Shown here: piece by piece, positions 21,204 through 30,395 of the stretch
How the letters are laid out: the number at the start of each line of letters is the position of its first letter
Position numbering within the stretch: the first letter of the stretch is position 1
From: Cyanobium gracile PCC 6307
GTDB lineage: Bacteria > Cyanobacteriota > Cyanobacteriia > PCC-6307 > Cyanobiaceae
Assembly (NCBI RefSeq): GCF_000316515.1
Contig: NC_019675.1
Span: 2,257,964-2,321,963, forward strand
Direction of reading: 5' to 3'
DNA: 64,000 nt
Notes under the pieces: model-generated
What the model was told of the DNA's origin: nothing
Seen by the model: the letters and a program-made list of their open reading frames with translations, nothing else
Database searches by the model: none
Position numbers and translations under genes: made by a program

Positions 21204-21242
21204 TCAAGGGAAGTCGGGTTCGTGGAACTCTACCGGCAGCCC

Positions 21243-22214
21243 ATGAGCACGCCTTCGTCACTTAGCGCACTGGCGGCGGGACTGCGGGCCAGGGCCGAGG
21301 GGCTCGGCTTCGCGCCGGTGGGGCTGGCGGCGGTGCCGGGAGGCTCGCGGCTGCCGCTGCGCACGGCCGCCCTGGAGCGGTGGCTGGCGGCGGGCCACCA
21401 GGCGGGGATGGGCTGGATGAATGACCCGCGCCGCCGCCGGATCGAGGCGCTTCTGCCGGGGGTCCGCAGCATCCTTGCCGTGGGCTGGAACTACCACGTG
21501 GCCCGGGAACGGGCGCCGGGGAGCCTGCAGGTGGCCCGCTACGGCTGGGGCCGCGATTACCACCGGGTGATCGACGGCCGCCTGCGGCAGCTGGGGCGCT
21601 GGCTGGAGCAGGCGGCGCCGGGAACCACCTGGCGCGCCTGCGTCGACAGCGCCCCCCTGCTCGACAAGGCCTGGGCGGAGGAGGCGGGCCTGGGCTGGAT
21701 CGGCAAGAACGGCAACCTGATCCATCGCCGCCGGGGCTCCTGGATGCTGCTGGGCCACCTGCTCACCAGCCTCGATCTGCCCCCCGACCGCCCGGCCGAG
21801 CCCCTGTGCGGCGCCTGCACGGCCTGCATCGACGCCTGCCCCACCGGCGCCCTCGACGAACCGTTCGTGGTGGATGCCCGCCGCTGCATCGCGTACCACA
21901 CGATCGAGAACCGCGACGAGGCGCTGCCGGCGGCAATCGCCGGGAAACTGGAGGGCTGGGTGGCCGGCTGCGACATCTGCCAGGAGGTCTGCCCCTGGAA
22001 CCGGCGGCCCCTGCCCGTTGCCACCGACGCCGACGTGCAGCCCCGCCCGTGGCTGCTGGATCTGCGCGGCACGGAGGCCCTGGGCTGGAGCGACGCCGAC
22101 TGGGACGAGCGGCTGCGGGCCTCGGCTCTGCGGCGGATCCGGCCGGCCCTATGGCGGCGCAACATCCGGGCGGCGCTGGCGGGCGGCTGGGGACAACGGG
22201 GGACGGCTCCCTAG
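21243..22214 (+). CDS. queG: Epoxyqueuosine reductase
   Basis: A 323-residue cobalamin and Fe-S enzyme that makes the last step of queuosine synthesis in tRNA. Two 4Fe-4S cysteine sets are seen: CGACTACIDACPTGAL and CDICQEVCPWNR. The catalytic-domain motifs VDSAPLLDKAWAEEAGLGW and GKNGNLIHRR precede them. The frame is open upstream, but ATG 21243 matches the family N terminus (LRARAEGLGFAPVGLA). The TPR gene follows after 24 bp. Confidence 0.95.
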   Translation: MSTPSSLSALAAGLRARAEGLGFAPVGLAAVPGGSRLPLRTAALERWLAAGHQAGMGWMNDPRRRRIEALLPGVRSILAVGWNYHVARERAPGSLQVARYGWGRDYHRVIDGRLRQLGRWLEQAAPGTTWRACVDSAPLLDKAWAEEAGLGWIGKNGNLIHRRRGSWMLLGHLLTSLDLPPDRPAEPLCGACTACIDACPTGALDEPFVVDARRCIAYHTIENRDEALPAAIAGKLEGWVAGCDICQEVCPWNRRPLPVATDADVQPRPWLLDLRGTEALGWSDADWDERLRASALRRIRPALWRRNIRAALAGGWGQRGTAP

Positions 22215-22238
22215 GCTGGGGCGATTCGGGGTGATTCC

Positions 22239-23153
22239 GTGGGCCGGCGGTTCTGGCGACTGTTCTCCTCCCTCTGCCTGGCCATGCCGCTGACGGCCAC
22301 CCCCCTGGTGGGCTATGCCCTGCCGGCGCGGGCCCTGGTGCCGTTCGTGTACCTGCCGCAGGAGAAGGAGCTGGAGGGGGCGGGGCTGGGCATCGCCCAG
22401 GCGGCGGCGCGGCTGCTGCGCCTCGGCCAGGCGGAGGATGCGGCCCGGCTGGCGGAACTGACGGTGCGGCTGCTGCCGCAGGACCCCCGCGGCTGGGTGC
22501 TGCTGGCGGAGGCGGAGCTGCGCAGCAACCAGATGGAGAAGGCGAAGGTGGCCTTGGCCCGGGCCAAGGAGCTTGATCCGAACAACGCCGGCATCTGGTT
22601 CGCCGAGGGATCCCTGGCGCTGCGGGACGGCAAGCCCCAGGACGCCATCGGCCTGCTGCGGCGGGGCCTGGAGCTGGACAGCAAGAACGCCGGCGCCTAC
22701 TTCGATCTCGGCAACGCCCAGATCCTGCTGGGCAACACCCAGGAAGCCCTGGGCTCGTTCGAGCGGGCGTCGGGGCTGCGCAAGGACTTCTGGGAAGCGA
22801 TCAACAACCAGGGGCTGGTGCTCTACGAGAGCGGCCGCACCGCCGACGCCATCGGCCGCTGGCAGCGGGTGCTGAAGATCAAGCCGGACATCGCCGAGAC
22901 CTCCCTGGCCCTGGCGGCGGCCCTGTTCGAGCGGGGACCGGCGGAGCGGGCCCAGGCCCTGAAGCTGGCCGAGACCGCCCTGGCGGAGGAGCCCAATTAC
23001 GTCAAGGAGACGTTCCAGAAGGAGCAGCTGTGGGGGCCGAAGCTGCGGGCGGTGACCGCCCAGCTGCTGGCCCTGCCGGAGCTGAAGGCGGCGGTGGAGC
23101 GGGCCCTGGCCAATGCCACCGACGGTGACGGCGGCAGCAGCGACGAGTCCTGA
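22239..23153 (+). CDS. Secreted or periplasmic TPR-repeat protein
   Basis: A 304-residue protein starting at GTG 22239. A hydrophobic leader (LFSSLCLAMPLTATPLVGYALPA) suggests export. The rest is about five tetratricopeptide repeats, with consensus blocks such as AWVLLAEAELRSNQMEKAK-like and NAGAYFDLGNAQILLGNTQEAL. TPR proteins are scaffolds; the partner is unknown. A gene of this kind lies between queG and gyrA in marine picocyanobacteria as I recall them, so it belongs to the core genome. Confidence 0.85.
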   Translation: MGRRFWRLFSSLCLAMPLTATPLVGYALPARALVPFVYLPQEKELEGAGLGIAQAAARLLRLGQAEDAARLAELTVRLLPQDPRGWVLLAEAELRSNQMEKAKVALARAKELDPNNAGIWFAEGSLALRDGKPQDAIGLLRRGLELDSKNAGAYFDLGNAQILLGNTQEALGSFERASGLRKDFWEAINNQGLVLYESGRTADAIGRWQRVLKIKPDIAETSLALAAALFERGPAERAQALKLAETALAEEPNYVKETFQKEQLWGPKLRAVTAQLLALPELKAAVERALANATDGDGGSSDES

Positions 23154-23217
23154 GCCCGGGGGGCCCCGGGCGCCATCTGTAGGCTGAGCGCCCTGAGCCG
23201 CTGCCCCAAAGGACCGG

Positions 23218-25686
23218 ATGCCGGACGAGCGCGTCCAACCGATCGCGCTGCATCAGGAGATGCAGCGCTCCTACCTCGAGTACGCGATGAGCGTGATCGT
23301 GGGGCGGGCCCTGCCGGACGTCCGCGACGGGCTCAAGCCGGTGCAGCGGCGCATCCTCTATGCGATGCACGAGCTGGGGCTGACCCCGGACCGGCCCTAC
23401 CGCAAGTGCGCCCGCGTGGTGGGCGATGTGCTCGGCAAGTACCACCCACACGGCGATCAGGCCGTCTACGACGCCCTGGTGCGGCTGGTGCAGACCTTCG
23501 CCAGCCGCCACCCGCTCCTGGACGGCCACGGCAACTTCGGCTCGGTGGACGACGACCCGCCGGCCGCGATGCGGTACACGGAAACCCGGCTGGCGCCGAT
23601 CGCCAACGAGGCGATGCTCGATGAGATCGGCAGCGACACGGTCGATTTCGCCCCCAACTTCGACGGCTCCCAGCAGGAGCCGACGGTGCTGCCGGCCCAG
23701 CTGCCCTTCCTGCTGCTCAACGGCTGCACCGGCATCGCCGTGGGCATGGCCACCAGCATCCCGCCCCACAACCTCGGCGAGGTGGTGGAGGCCCTGATCG
23801 CCCTGATCCGCAAGCCCGACCTGGCGGAGGAGAAGCTGCTGGCGATGGTGCCGGGCCCGGATTTCCCCACCGGCGGCGAGGTGCTGCTGGGCAGCGGCGT
23901 GCGCGACACCTACGCCACCGGCCGGGGCAGCATCCCGATGCGGGGCGTGGCCCACATCGAGGAGGTGCAGCCCGGCAAGGGGCGCCACCGCCGCGGCGCC
24001 GTGGTGGTGACGGAACTGCCCTACCAGCTGAGCAAGGCGGGCTGGATCGAGAAGCTGGCCGAGCAGGTGAACGACGGCAAGATCGGCGGCATCGCCGACA
24101 TCCGCGACGAGAGCGACCGCGAGGGGATGCGGGTGGTGATCGAGCTGCGGCGCGACGCCGAACCCCAGAAGGTGCTGGAGGAACTGCAGCGGCGCACGGC
24201 CCTGCAGAGCAACTTCGGCGCCATCCTGCTGACGCTGGTGAACGGCCAGCCCCAGCAGCTGAACCTGCGTCAGATGCTGCAGCAGTTCCTGGAGTACCGG
24301 GAGCTGACGATCATCCGGCGCACCAACCATGCGCTGAAGCGCTGCGAGGACCGCCTTGAGGTGGTGCAGGGGCTGATCAAGGCCCTCGACGACCTCAAGC
24401 GCGTGATCGACATGATCAGCGAGGCGCGGGATGCCGCCACGGCCCGGGCCAGCCTGCAGGTGCACCTGGACCTGAGCGAGCGCCAGGCCGATGCGGTGCT
24501 GGCGATGCCGCTGCGGCGGCTCACGGGCCTGGAGCAGGACGGGCTGCGCAAGGAAGCGGCGGATCTGGAACAGGAGCGCACCCGGCTGCGGCACCTGCTC
24601 GACGACCGCGGCACGCTGCTCGAAACGATGGTCAGCGAGCTCAAGGGGCTGAAGAAGCGCTATGCCACCCCGCGCCGCACCCGGCTGGTGGAGGGGGGCG
24701 ACGCCCTGGTGGCCCAGCGGGCGGCGGCGGTGCGGCCCAACACCGAGCTGCAGCGGCAGCAGGCCTTCGAGGCCCTGGCCGGCGATGGCCGGCTGCTGAT
24801 CCAGACCGACGGGGCGGTGCGGATCGTCACCCCCCAGATGCTGGGCCGGCTGCATCTGGATCAGGCGGCCGAGCTGGGGGAGCTGCCGCCGCCGGCGCGG
24901 CTGATCCTGCCGGTGGCCGAGCAGCCGGCGTTGCTGGCCTTCAGCGCCGGCGGCAAGGTGGCCCTGCTGCGCTGGGAATTCGCCGGCCAGAACCCCGGCA
25001 GGCTGGAGCGCTTCCTGCCCGACAGCCTGCACGGGGAGACGGTGGTGCAGGTGCTGCCGCTGCCCCAGCCGCCGTCGGGAAGCATCGGGCTGCTGAGCAC
25101 CGATGGGCGCTTCAAGCGCCTGCCGATCGAGGACTTCCTGGAGCTCTCGGGCCGGCCCGCCACGGTGCTGAAGCTGAAGGAGGGGGTGGCCCTGCAGCGG
25201 GTGGTGCCCTGCCGGGAGGGGGAGGATCTGGTGGTGGCCACCAGCACCGGACGGATGCTGCGGCTGGCGGTCAACGACACCAACCTGCCGGTGCTGGGCC
25301 GCACCGCCCAGGGGCCGATGCTGCTGCGGCTGCTGCCGGGCGAGCGGGTGGTGGGGGCGGCGCGGGCAGCCGCCGGCGGCGACGTGCTGCTGGCCAGCCG
25401 CCGCGGCCAGGTGAAGCGGCTGCAGCTCGAGAGCCTGCGCCCCTGCCAGCGGGGCGCCATGGGCCAGATCGGCCTGCGCTTCCTGGAGCGCGACGACATC
25501 CTGGTGGACCTGCAGGCGGGCGATGCCGGCGTGGTCGGAGTGACGCTGGAAGGCCCCGAGGGCCGCAGCCTGCGGCTGAGCGCCGACCAGCTGCCAGCGG
25601 AGGACTGCGGCGGTTCCGGCCTGGCGCTGGAGTTGAAGGCCGGCGATGCGGTGCGGGAACTCGTGCCGCTGCTCGGGGGGGCCTAG
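23218..25686 (+). CDS. Type IIA topoisomerase subunit A (GyrA/ParC)
   Basis: An 822-residue DNA-cleaving subunit. The catalytic tyrosine is Y120 in [10 protein letters not shown]. The quinolone-determining region reads [14 protein letters not shown], with Gln where E. coli GyrA has Ser83. The tower, coiled coil and a six-bladed C-terminal beta-pinwheel follow. The canonical GyrA box (QRRGGKG) is not seen; the closest match is CQRGAMGQ near 25,440-25,470. It may therefore act more like ParC than a wrapping gyrase. This gene normally adjoins purF in related genomes; here it faces 24.7 kb of accessory DNA. Confidence 0.9.
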   Translation: MPDERVQPIALHQEMQRSYLEYAMSVIVGRALPDVRDGLKPVQRRILYAMHELGLTPDRPYRKCARVVGDVLGKYHPHGDQAVYDALVRLVQTFASRHPLLDGHGNFGSVDDDPPAAMRYTETRLAPIANEAMLDEIGSDTVDFAPNFDGSQQEPTVLPAQLPFLLLNGCTGIAVGMATSIPPHNLGEVVEALIALIRKPDLAEEKLLAMVPGPDFPTGGEVLLGSGVRDTYATGRGSIPMRGVAHIEEVQPGKGRHRRGAVVVTELPYQLSKAGWIEKLAEQVNDGKIGGIADIRDESDREGMRVVIELRRDAEPQKVLEELQRRTALQSNFGAILLTLVNGQPQQLNLRQMLQQFLEYRELTIIRRTNHALKRCEDRLEVVQGLIKALDDLKRVIDMISEARDAATARASLQVHLDLSERQADAVLAMPLRRLTGLEQDGLRKEAADLEQERTRLRHLLDDRGTLLETMVSELKGLKKRYATPRRTRLVEGGDALVAQRAAAVRPNTELQRQQAFEALAGDGRLLIQTDGAVRIVTPQMLGRLHLDQAAELGELPPPARLILPVAEQPALLAFSAGGKVALLRWEFAGQNPGRLERFLPDSLHGETVVQVLPLPQPPSGSIGLLSTDGRFKRLPIEDFLELSGRPATVLKLKEGVALQRVVPCREGEDLVVATSTGRMLRLAVNDTNLPVLGRTAQGPMLLRLLPGERVVGAARAAAGGDVLLASRRGQVKRLQLESLRPCQRGAMGQIGLRFLERDDILVDLQAGDAGVVGVTLEGPEGRSLRLSADQLPAEDCGGSGLALELKAGDAVRELVPLLGGA

Positions 25687-25728
25687 CGGGCCAGCACCTC
25701 ACCACAACACCGGCCAACGTGGCACACG

Positions 25729-27009
25729 TCAGGTCCGGGCAGCGCCCCCGGCCCCCTCCCGACGTTCGAGCAGGGTGCGCATCAGCTCCTGGCCCTTACC
25801 GGGTGTGCTCCAGGGGCAGACCTCGATGCAGATGCCGCAGCCGCGGGTTTCGGCGAAGTAGGGAGCGCACTTGTCGAAATTCACATACCAGCGCCGCTGG
25901 CCACGCACCAGCTGCTTTTCCGGGAACAGCGCGTGCGGGGGGCAGTTGGTTTCACAGATCCGGCAGTGGGCGCAGAGGTCGTCCACACCGATGTCCCTCG
26001 GTTGATCGACGGCCAGGGGCAGATCCGTGAGCACGGTGGCCAGACGGACATTCGAGCCGAATTCGGGCGTGATCATCGAGCCGTGCTTGCCCAGCTGGCC
26101 AAGGCCGGCCGCGATGGCGATGGGCACATGCAGCACCTCCGTGCTGGAACCCGGCGCCAGATTGGTGGACGCCTGGGCCGGATAGCCCAGGGCACGGATG
26201 GCGTGGGCCAGCCGGATCGCCACCCGGTTCACGTCCAGGTAGGTCCGCATGATCTGTTGATTGGAGCGCTCACTGGGGGTGTGCAGCATCTCCTCGCGAT
26301 CCATCGGCACGCCGATTGCAATGGCGTAGGTGAAGTCAGGGTTGGAGTCGTGGTAGCAGAACTCCGGACGCAGGCGGGTGATGCCCACCAATCCGGCGCC
26401 GATCCGGGTGGCCAGGGCCTTGATGTGGGCGGAGGCCTCTTCGGGAGTGCCGAGGGTGGTGACGGTGGGTGCCACAGGCCCGACCCGGGCCCGGTCCTGC
26501 CAGAACATCCGCACGATCAGCCGATGAATGGCGGTGGGCTCCATCACCTGGAAGTACCAGTCGAGCTTTCCCCAGGCCCGCTTGTAGGAATCACCGAAGA
26601 ACACGTGGTCGGGCCGCCGGGGGCGCTCCTCCCCCAGGCCATTGATGGCGTTCCCGGAGATGGGTGGCTGGCGAAAGGCGAAGGGATAGGCGGCGGCGGG
26701 ATACTCCACCTTCATGAACCGCGCCCGTTTGCGGACCGGACCGGGATTGGGGGTGATGTCAGCCGGCACAAAGGCCAGATGGTCGAAGCGCTGGCTCTGG
26801 GGTGGCCCCGGCATGTCCTCCAGCCAGATCACATCGCCGCTGCGAATCCGGCGATGCTGCATCCAGCGCAGCAGGGGAAACACGGTGTGGGTGGCGATCG
26901 CCACCGCAATGGTGAAGGCCAGGCGACTGGCCCCCAGGATCCAGAGCCGGCGGCGATCGGCGAGGACGTCCCCAGGTCCTGTGGGTGGAACGAACTTGTG
27001 CATGGCCAT
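25729..27009 (-). CDS. 4Fe-4S protein related to reductive dehalogenases/QueG
   Basis: A 426-residue protein. A hydrophobic segment is near the N terminus (LWILGASRLAFTIAVAIATHT). The C terminus carries two 4Fe-4S sets, CAHCRICETNCP and CAPYFAETRGCGICIEVCPW. The middle (RIGAGLVGITRL; LGYPAQAS; IAIAAGLGQLGKHG) resembles the cobalamin-binding region of the RdhA/QueG superfamily. No Tat signal of the usual RdhA type is apparent. Substrate unknown; reductive chemistry is inferred only. Its start lies 18 bp after the tetR stop, so both are likely one operon under the 27,710 operator. Confidence 0.7.
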   Translation of the reverse strand: MAMHKFVPPTGPGDVLADRRRLWILGASRLAFTIAVAIATHTVFPLLRWMQHRRIRSGDVIWLEDMPGPPQSQRFDHLAFVPADITPNPGPVRKRARFMKVEYPAAAYPFAFRQPPISGNAINGLGEERPRRPDHVFFGDSYKRAWGKLDWYFQVMEPTAIHRLIVRMFWQDRARVGPVAPTVTTLGTPEEASAHIKALATRIGAGLVGITRLRPEFCYHDSNPDFTYAIAIGVPMDREEMLHTPSERSNQQIMRTYLDVNRVAIRLAHAIRALGYPAQASTNLAPGSSTEVLHVPIAIAAGLGQLGKHGSMITPEFGSNVRLATVLTDLPLAVDQPRDIGVDDLCAHCRICETNCPPHALFPEKQLVRGQRRWYVNFDKCAPYFAETRGCGICIEVCPWSTPGKGQELMRTLLERREGAGGAART

Positions 27010-27026
27010 GGCGCTCTGGGGTCAGC

Positions 27027-27659
27027 TCAGGAAGGGGTGGGGTCGTCGCCCTGCGGCTGGGCGGAACCCTGGCCCGCCAGAAAGGTGCCCACGCAGGCCT
27101 CGCTCCAGGCCTCGGGGTCGGGGAACGGCCGCGGCGTGAGGCCGAGCAGGGCACGGATGAAGCCGAAGCCCTCCCACAGGCCCAGCAGTTGCTCGGCCAG
27201 CTCTACGGCCGGGAGGCTGGAGCGCAGGTCGCCGCGGTCGAGGCCCTGCTGGATCAGCTGGGCCAGGTCGTTCTGGGTGCGCCCGTAGGCGGAGTCGTAG
27301 AAGTCGCCGGCCAGTCCCGTATTGCCGCGCGCCTCCTCGAACATCAGCTGGGCGAACCGGATGATGTCGGGCTGGTTGAGAAAGTCGAGCAGGTTGGTGC
27401 CGTACTGCACCAGGGCGGCGCGGAACGCTGCCGCGGTGCCCACCGTGATGGGAACCCCCCGCTCGAACCCATCCACCTCACGCTCGACAACGGCCCGAAG
27501 CACGGACTCCATGCTGGGGAAATGCTTGTAGAGCGTGGCCTTCGAAACCGACGCCGCCTTCACCAGGGCATCGGTGGACACCCTGGCGAAACCATGCTGA
27601 AAGAACAGCTCCCGGGCGGCCGAGAGGAGGCGGTCTCGGGGTTGCGAGTCGGGGGCCAT
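27027..27659 (-). CDS. TetR/AcrR family transcriptional regulator
   Basis: A 210-residue regulator if started at ATG 27659 (an in-frame ATG at 27707 is less likely because the HTH would then sit too far in). The N-terminal HTH is clear: RDRLLSAARELFFQHGFARVSTDALVKAASVSKATLYKHFPSMESV in parts. The ligand domain is of the C-terminal TetR_C type. It is followed by the Fe-S gene and preceded by a GTACCGTAC-rich site that is probably its own operator. Confidence 0.88.
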   Translation of the reverse strand: MAPDSQPRDRLLSAARELFFQHGFARVSTDALVKAASVSKATLYKHFPSMESVLRAVVEREVDGFERGVPITVGTAAAFRAALVQYGTNLLDFLNQPDIIRFAQLMFEEARGNTGLAGDFYDSAYGRTQNDLAQLIQQGLDRGDLRSSLPAVELAEQLLGLWEGFGFIRALLGLTPRPFPDPEAWSEACVGTFLAGQGSAQPQGDDPTPS

Positions 27660-27709
27660 CGATGCGAAGACGGGGAACACCGGCAGGACCGCAGCCTGGC
27701 CATGCAAAA

Positions 27710-27726
27710 ACGGTACCGTACCGTAC
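27710..27726. promoter_or_regulatory. Probable TetR operator
   Basis: ACGGTACCGTACCGTAC lies about 50 bp upstream of the tetR start. It contains the perfect 10-bp palindrome ACGGTACCGT and an overlapping odd-centred palindrome GTACCGTAC, that is three phased half-sites. Position and symmetry fit an autoregulatory TetR operator for tetR and the Fe-S gene. Binding is inferred. Confidence 0.55.
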
Positions 27727-27767
27727 TCATGGCTGCGTTGCGCCCTCAGCCGAGCCCTTCGGATCCC

Positions 27768-28837
27768 TCAGAGCCCCCGGCAATCGGCGCGCAGGTAGCG
27801 CAGGGCGATGCGGGATTCGTTGCGCAGGCGGGCCGCCTCCGGGAAGCGGATCAGCAGATCCGTGAAGCGCGGATCGGCCCCCAGCGCCCAGAGGGTCCGG
27901 GCCGCGAGGGCGTAGCCCAGGCAGCGGTCGCGGCCGCCCCGGCGGGCGGCCACCACCAGGGCATCGCCTCGCACCAGCGCCTGCTGGCAACCTGCCGCCG
28001 TCGGGCTGGCAAAGCAGGCCGCGGCCGCCGCGATCGCCGCCGGGGCGGTGGATCCGGTGGGTGATGGCCGGGCACCGGAACCCAAGGGGGAAGCCAGGGC
28101 GGGCGGGGAGGCGCTCGGCACCGGAAGCAGGCCGCAGGGCGATGGCGGGCTGCCTCGATCACGGGCGGCGATCACGTCACCGGCCTCCTCCCTCTGGGCT
28201 GGCATCCCCAGGATCCGGTAGAAGTCGGGCAGCTGCTGCCGGATCCAGGCCGAGGCCCCGAGGCTGCGGCAGCCCCGCTCCGGATCGGGAATCCGTGGCC
28301 CCCCTGCTGGCCGGGACAGACGGCCCGGGTCTGGCAGCGGTGCTCCACGTCCTCCCCGGCGGGGAGGAAGCCCGGGCAGTCACAACCCAATCCCGCCGCC
28401 CGCTCCCGCCCCCAGCGATCCAGCAACCCCTGGGCGCTGAAGAGGGAGCGAAGGCCGCCGGCGGCGGATTCCTTCGCCATCACCCGCTGCTGCCAGGCTG
28501 CACAGCGCTCCCCCATCCGCTCCTGGGCCGTCGTCATCGGCCGGCCTTCCACGTTCGCGGCCGTCGCCAGGCCCATCAGCTGCTCCGGGCTGAGTTCGGA
28601 GAAGGGGCGTCCGTAGCGCTGCCAGGCCAGCCGCTCCAGGGCCTCCTGGACGGGAGCGGCATTCGCGGTGACGATCTCGGACACCCGCTGGCAGTTGGCC
28701 TCCTCTTCCGCATCGCTGGGCCCACCGGCTCCCCTGGGCTGGCTGAGGGAAGGCCCTGGCCACCCGAGCGCCGCGAACCAGGAGACGACCAGGAGAAGAA
28801 CCACCCACCCTGGTTGCTGCCGTGGGCTGATGGTCAT
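27768..28837 (-). pseudogene. Secreted protein gene broken by a frameshift
   Basis: From ATG 28837 a signal-like N terminus (GWVVLLLVVSWFAALGWPG) leads into a Cys-containing domain. At a run of six C on the plus strand (28299-28304) the sense switches frame: before it the protein reads to CPGQQGG, after it the next frame reads PRIPDPERGCRSLGASAW and continues to 27768 with a good tail (IALRYLRADCRGL). Adding one base to the run restores a single frame of about 356 residues. Left as is, the first frame ends at 28172 with low-complexity sequence. No known family recognised. It could be a real mutation or an assembly error at the homopolymer. Confidence 0.6.
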
Positions 28838-28887
28838 CTCCTTGTGGCAGGGGTATCGGCTGCGGCGCTCCCCGTCTCAGGGATGGC

Positions 28888-29427
28888 TCACCGAGACGTG
28901 GTGCGGAAGAACCGCCTGGCAGCATCACCGAACAGCAGTCGGAAGGCAAAGACGCCCACCACCAGGGAGGGAAGCAGGTCGGAGCCGATCGCCCACAGCA
29001 GCTGCGGATAGCCGGCATAGCCGCAGAGATAGGTGAGGTTGCCGAACGGGTGACCGCAGGCCTCCAGCGGATCCGGCAGCGGGCTGCCCCCTGGGGTGAT
29101 GGAGAGCGCAACCACCCGGAGAGCCCTGGGGAGAGGGCTGTCGCTGACACCCACGACCATCGAGCCCGCCAGCAGCGTCACCGCCAGCAGCTGGCCGCAG
29201 CGCCGCCGGGTCTGCAGCCCCAAGAACGCCAGGAGAGCGCAGGTCAGCATGGCCAGGCCGAGCGCAAGCTCAGGGAGCGTGACGGGCGATGGACAGCTGC
29301 CTCGCTGTGCTGGCAGAAGGCACCGGACAACAGAAGCCAGCAAAGCCGTGCCAAACGCCACCGAGGACAACAGCAGCAGAACCTGCGTGATCCACACGCT
29401 GGGAGGTCGGCCGGCAGGGTGGCCCAT
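28888..29427 (-). CDS. Unknown integral membrane protein
   Basis: A 179-residue protein (ATG 29427) with about four hydrophobic segments, including VLLLLSSVAFGTALLASVV, LALGLAMLTCALLAFLGL and LLPSLVVGVFAFRLLFG. It also has a Cys-containing loop (ACGHPFGNLTYLCGYAG). I do not recognise a family. Its ATG overlaps the stop of the 99-residue gene upstream by one base (TGATG), so it is the last of three coupled membrane-protein genes. Confidence 0.7.
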   Translation of the reverse strand: MGHPAGRPPSVWITQVLLLLSSVAFGTALLASVVRCLLPAQRGSCPSPVTLPELALGLAMLTCALLAFLGLQTRRRCGQLLAVTLLAGSMVVGVSDSPLPRALRVVALSITPGGSPLPDPLEACGHPFGNLTYLCGYAGYPQLLWAIGSDLLPSLVVGVFAFRLLFGDAARRFFRTTSR

Positions 29428-29726
29428 CACCGCTCGCTGCCAATTTTCCACGCGGGGATGGTGCCCGGTCCCGTTGCCGGGGCACGACCCGTCACGATCT
29501 GGACATTCGAATAGCAGCCCTTTCCCTGACTCCATCCGTAGGAGTTACCGGGTGACACCAGGATCGTCGCCAGCCGCAGGACGAGAACGATAAAAAAGAT
29601 CGGCATCAGGATCAATCCATGGATGATCATGATCCATCCCAGGGTGGTGAACGACGAGGCAAAAAGAAGGACGAGGCTGACGAAGAGATACCCGGTCAAG
29701 GCCCAACCGAAATCAACCGTCGTCAT
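29427..29726 (-). CDS. Small unknown membrane protein
   Basis: A 99-residue protein with two hydrophobic helices (YLFVSLVLLFASSFTTLGW and IIHGLILMPIFFIVLVL) and a soluble tail of about 45 residues. No family recognised. Its ATG overlaps the upstream gene's stop (ATGA, 29723-29726) and its stop overlaps the next start, so translation of the three genes is probably coupled. Confidence 0.65.
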   Translation of the reverse strand: MTTVDFGWALTGYLFVSLVLLFASSFTTLGWIMIIHGLILMPIFFIVLVLRLATILVSPGNSYGWSQGKGCYSNVQIVTGRAPATGPGTIPAWKIGSER

Positions 29727-30382
29727 CTCCCGAATCGCGCCACCCAGAAGCGGCTGGTGAGCAGTCCATACAGTGCGATGCCGACGGCGGAGATGACCCA
29801 GAACACGGGATTCCATGCACCCGTGCTGACATCCAGGCCGACGGCGCCCAGGGAACGCTGCAACACACCGGTCAGGAGATCGGCTGCCGTCAGTCCGAGA
29901 ACACTGAACAGCACCCAACGGCCGGCCTGCTCGACATGGCCCCGCAGGGCCAGCCATTGCGCGACACCCAGAACCAGACCTGTGAGGCTGGCGAAGATGA
30001 AGGGGGGCAGGACGGATCGTGGAGGCTGCAGCGCATCGAGGATCATCGGGCCGACCGATGGCAGAACCGCCGCTGCATGCCATCCGAAAACAAGCACCAG
30101 AGCGATGGCGCTTCCCAGGCTGGTGGCGACCACCCAGGAGATCGTGAAGGGGAACCTGGATTTCAGAACCCGCCCCTGGGCCAGCCCTCCCAGAGCCCCG
30201 CTGAACAAACGAATGACAGCCATCACCACAAGGGGCAACAGCGCACCCGGCCCCGGGCTCACCCCCATCGCCGAGAAGATCCAGCCAGCCAGCCCATCTC
30301 CCCACAGCTCGAAGAGCTGCGTGACGACACAAGCGATGATCCATCGCCCGGTCCAGCGTTTCCAGAGGGAGGCGGTTGGCAT
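29723..30382 (-). CDS. Unknown integral membrane protein
   Basis: A 219-residue protein (ATG 30382 chosen; residues encoded further upstream look non-coding) with about six membrane segments, e.g. LLPLVVMAVIRLFSGALGG, SWVVATSLGSAIALVLVFG, FIFASLTGLVLGVAQWLAL, WVLFSVLGLTAADLLTGVL and FWVISAVGIALYGLL. Similar to unassigned cyanobacterial membrane proteins; function unknown. First of three overlapped genes. Confidence 0.7.
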   Translation of the reverse strand: MPTASLWKRWTGRWIIACVVTQLFELWGDGLAGWIFSAMGVSPGPGALLPLVVMAVIRLFSGALGGLAQGRVLKSRFPFTISWVVATSLGSAIALVLVFGWHAAAVLPSVGPMILDALQPPRSVLPPFIFASLTGLVLGVAQWLALRGHVEQAGRWVLFSVLGLTAADLLTGVLQRSLGAVGLDVSTGAWNPVFWVISAVGIALYGLLTSRFWVARFGR

Positions 30383-30395
30383 GGGGTTCAGAATG

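Noticed and set aside
23002-25032. A 676-codon minus-strand frame opposite gyrA/parC
   Set aside because: Antisense shadow of a clear topoisomerase gene.
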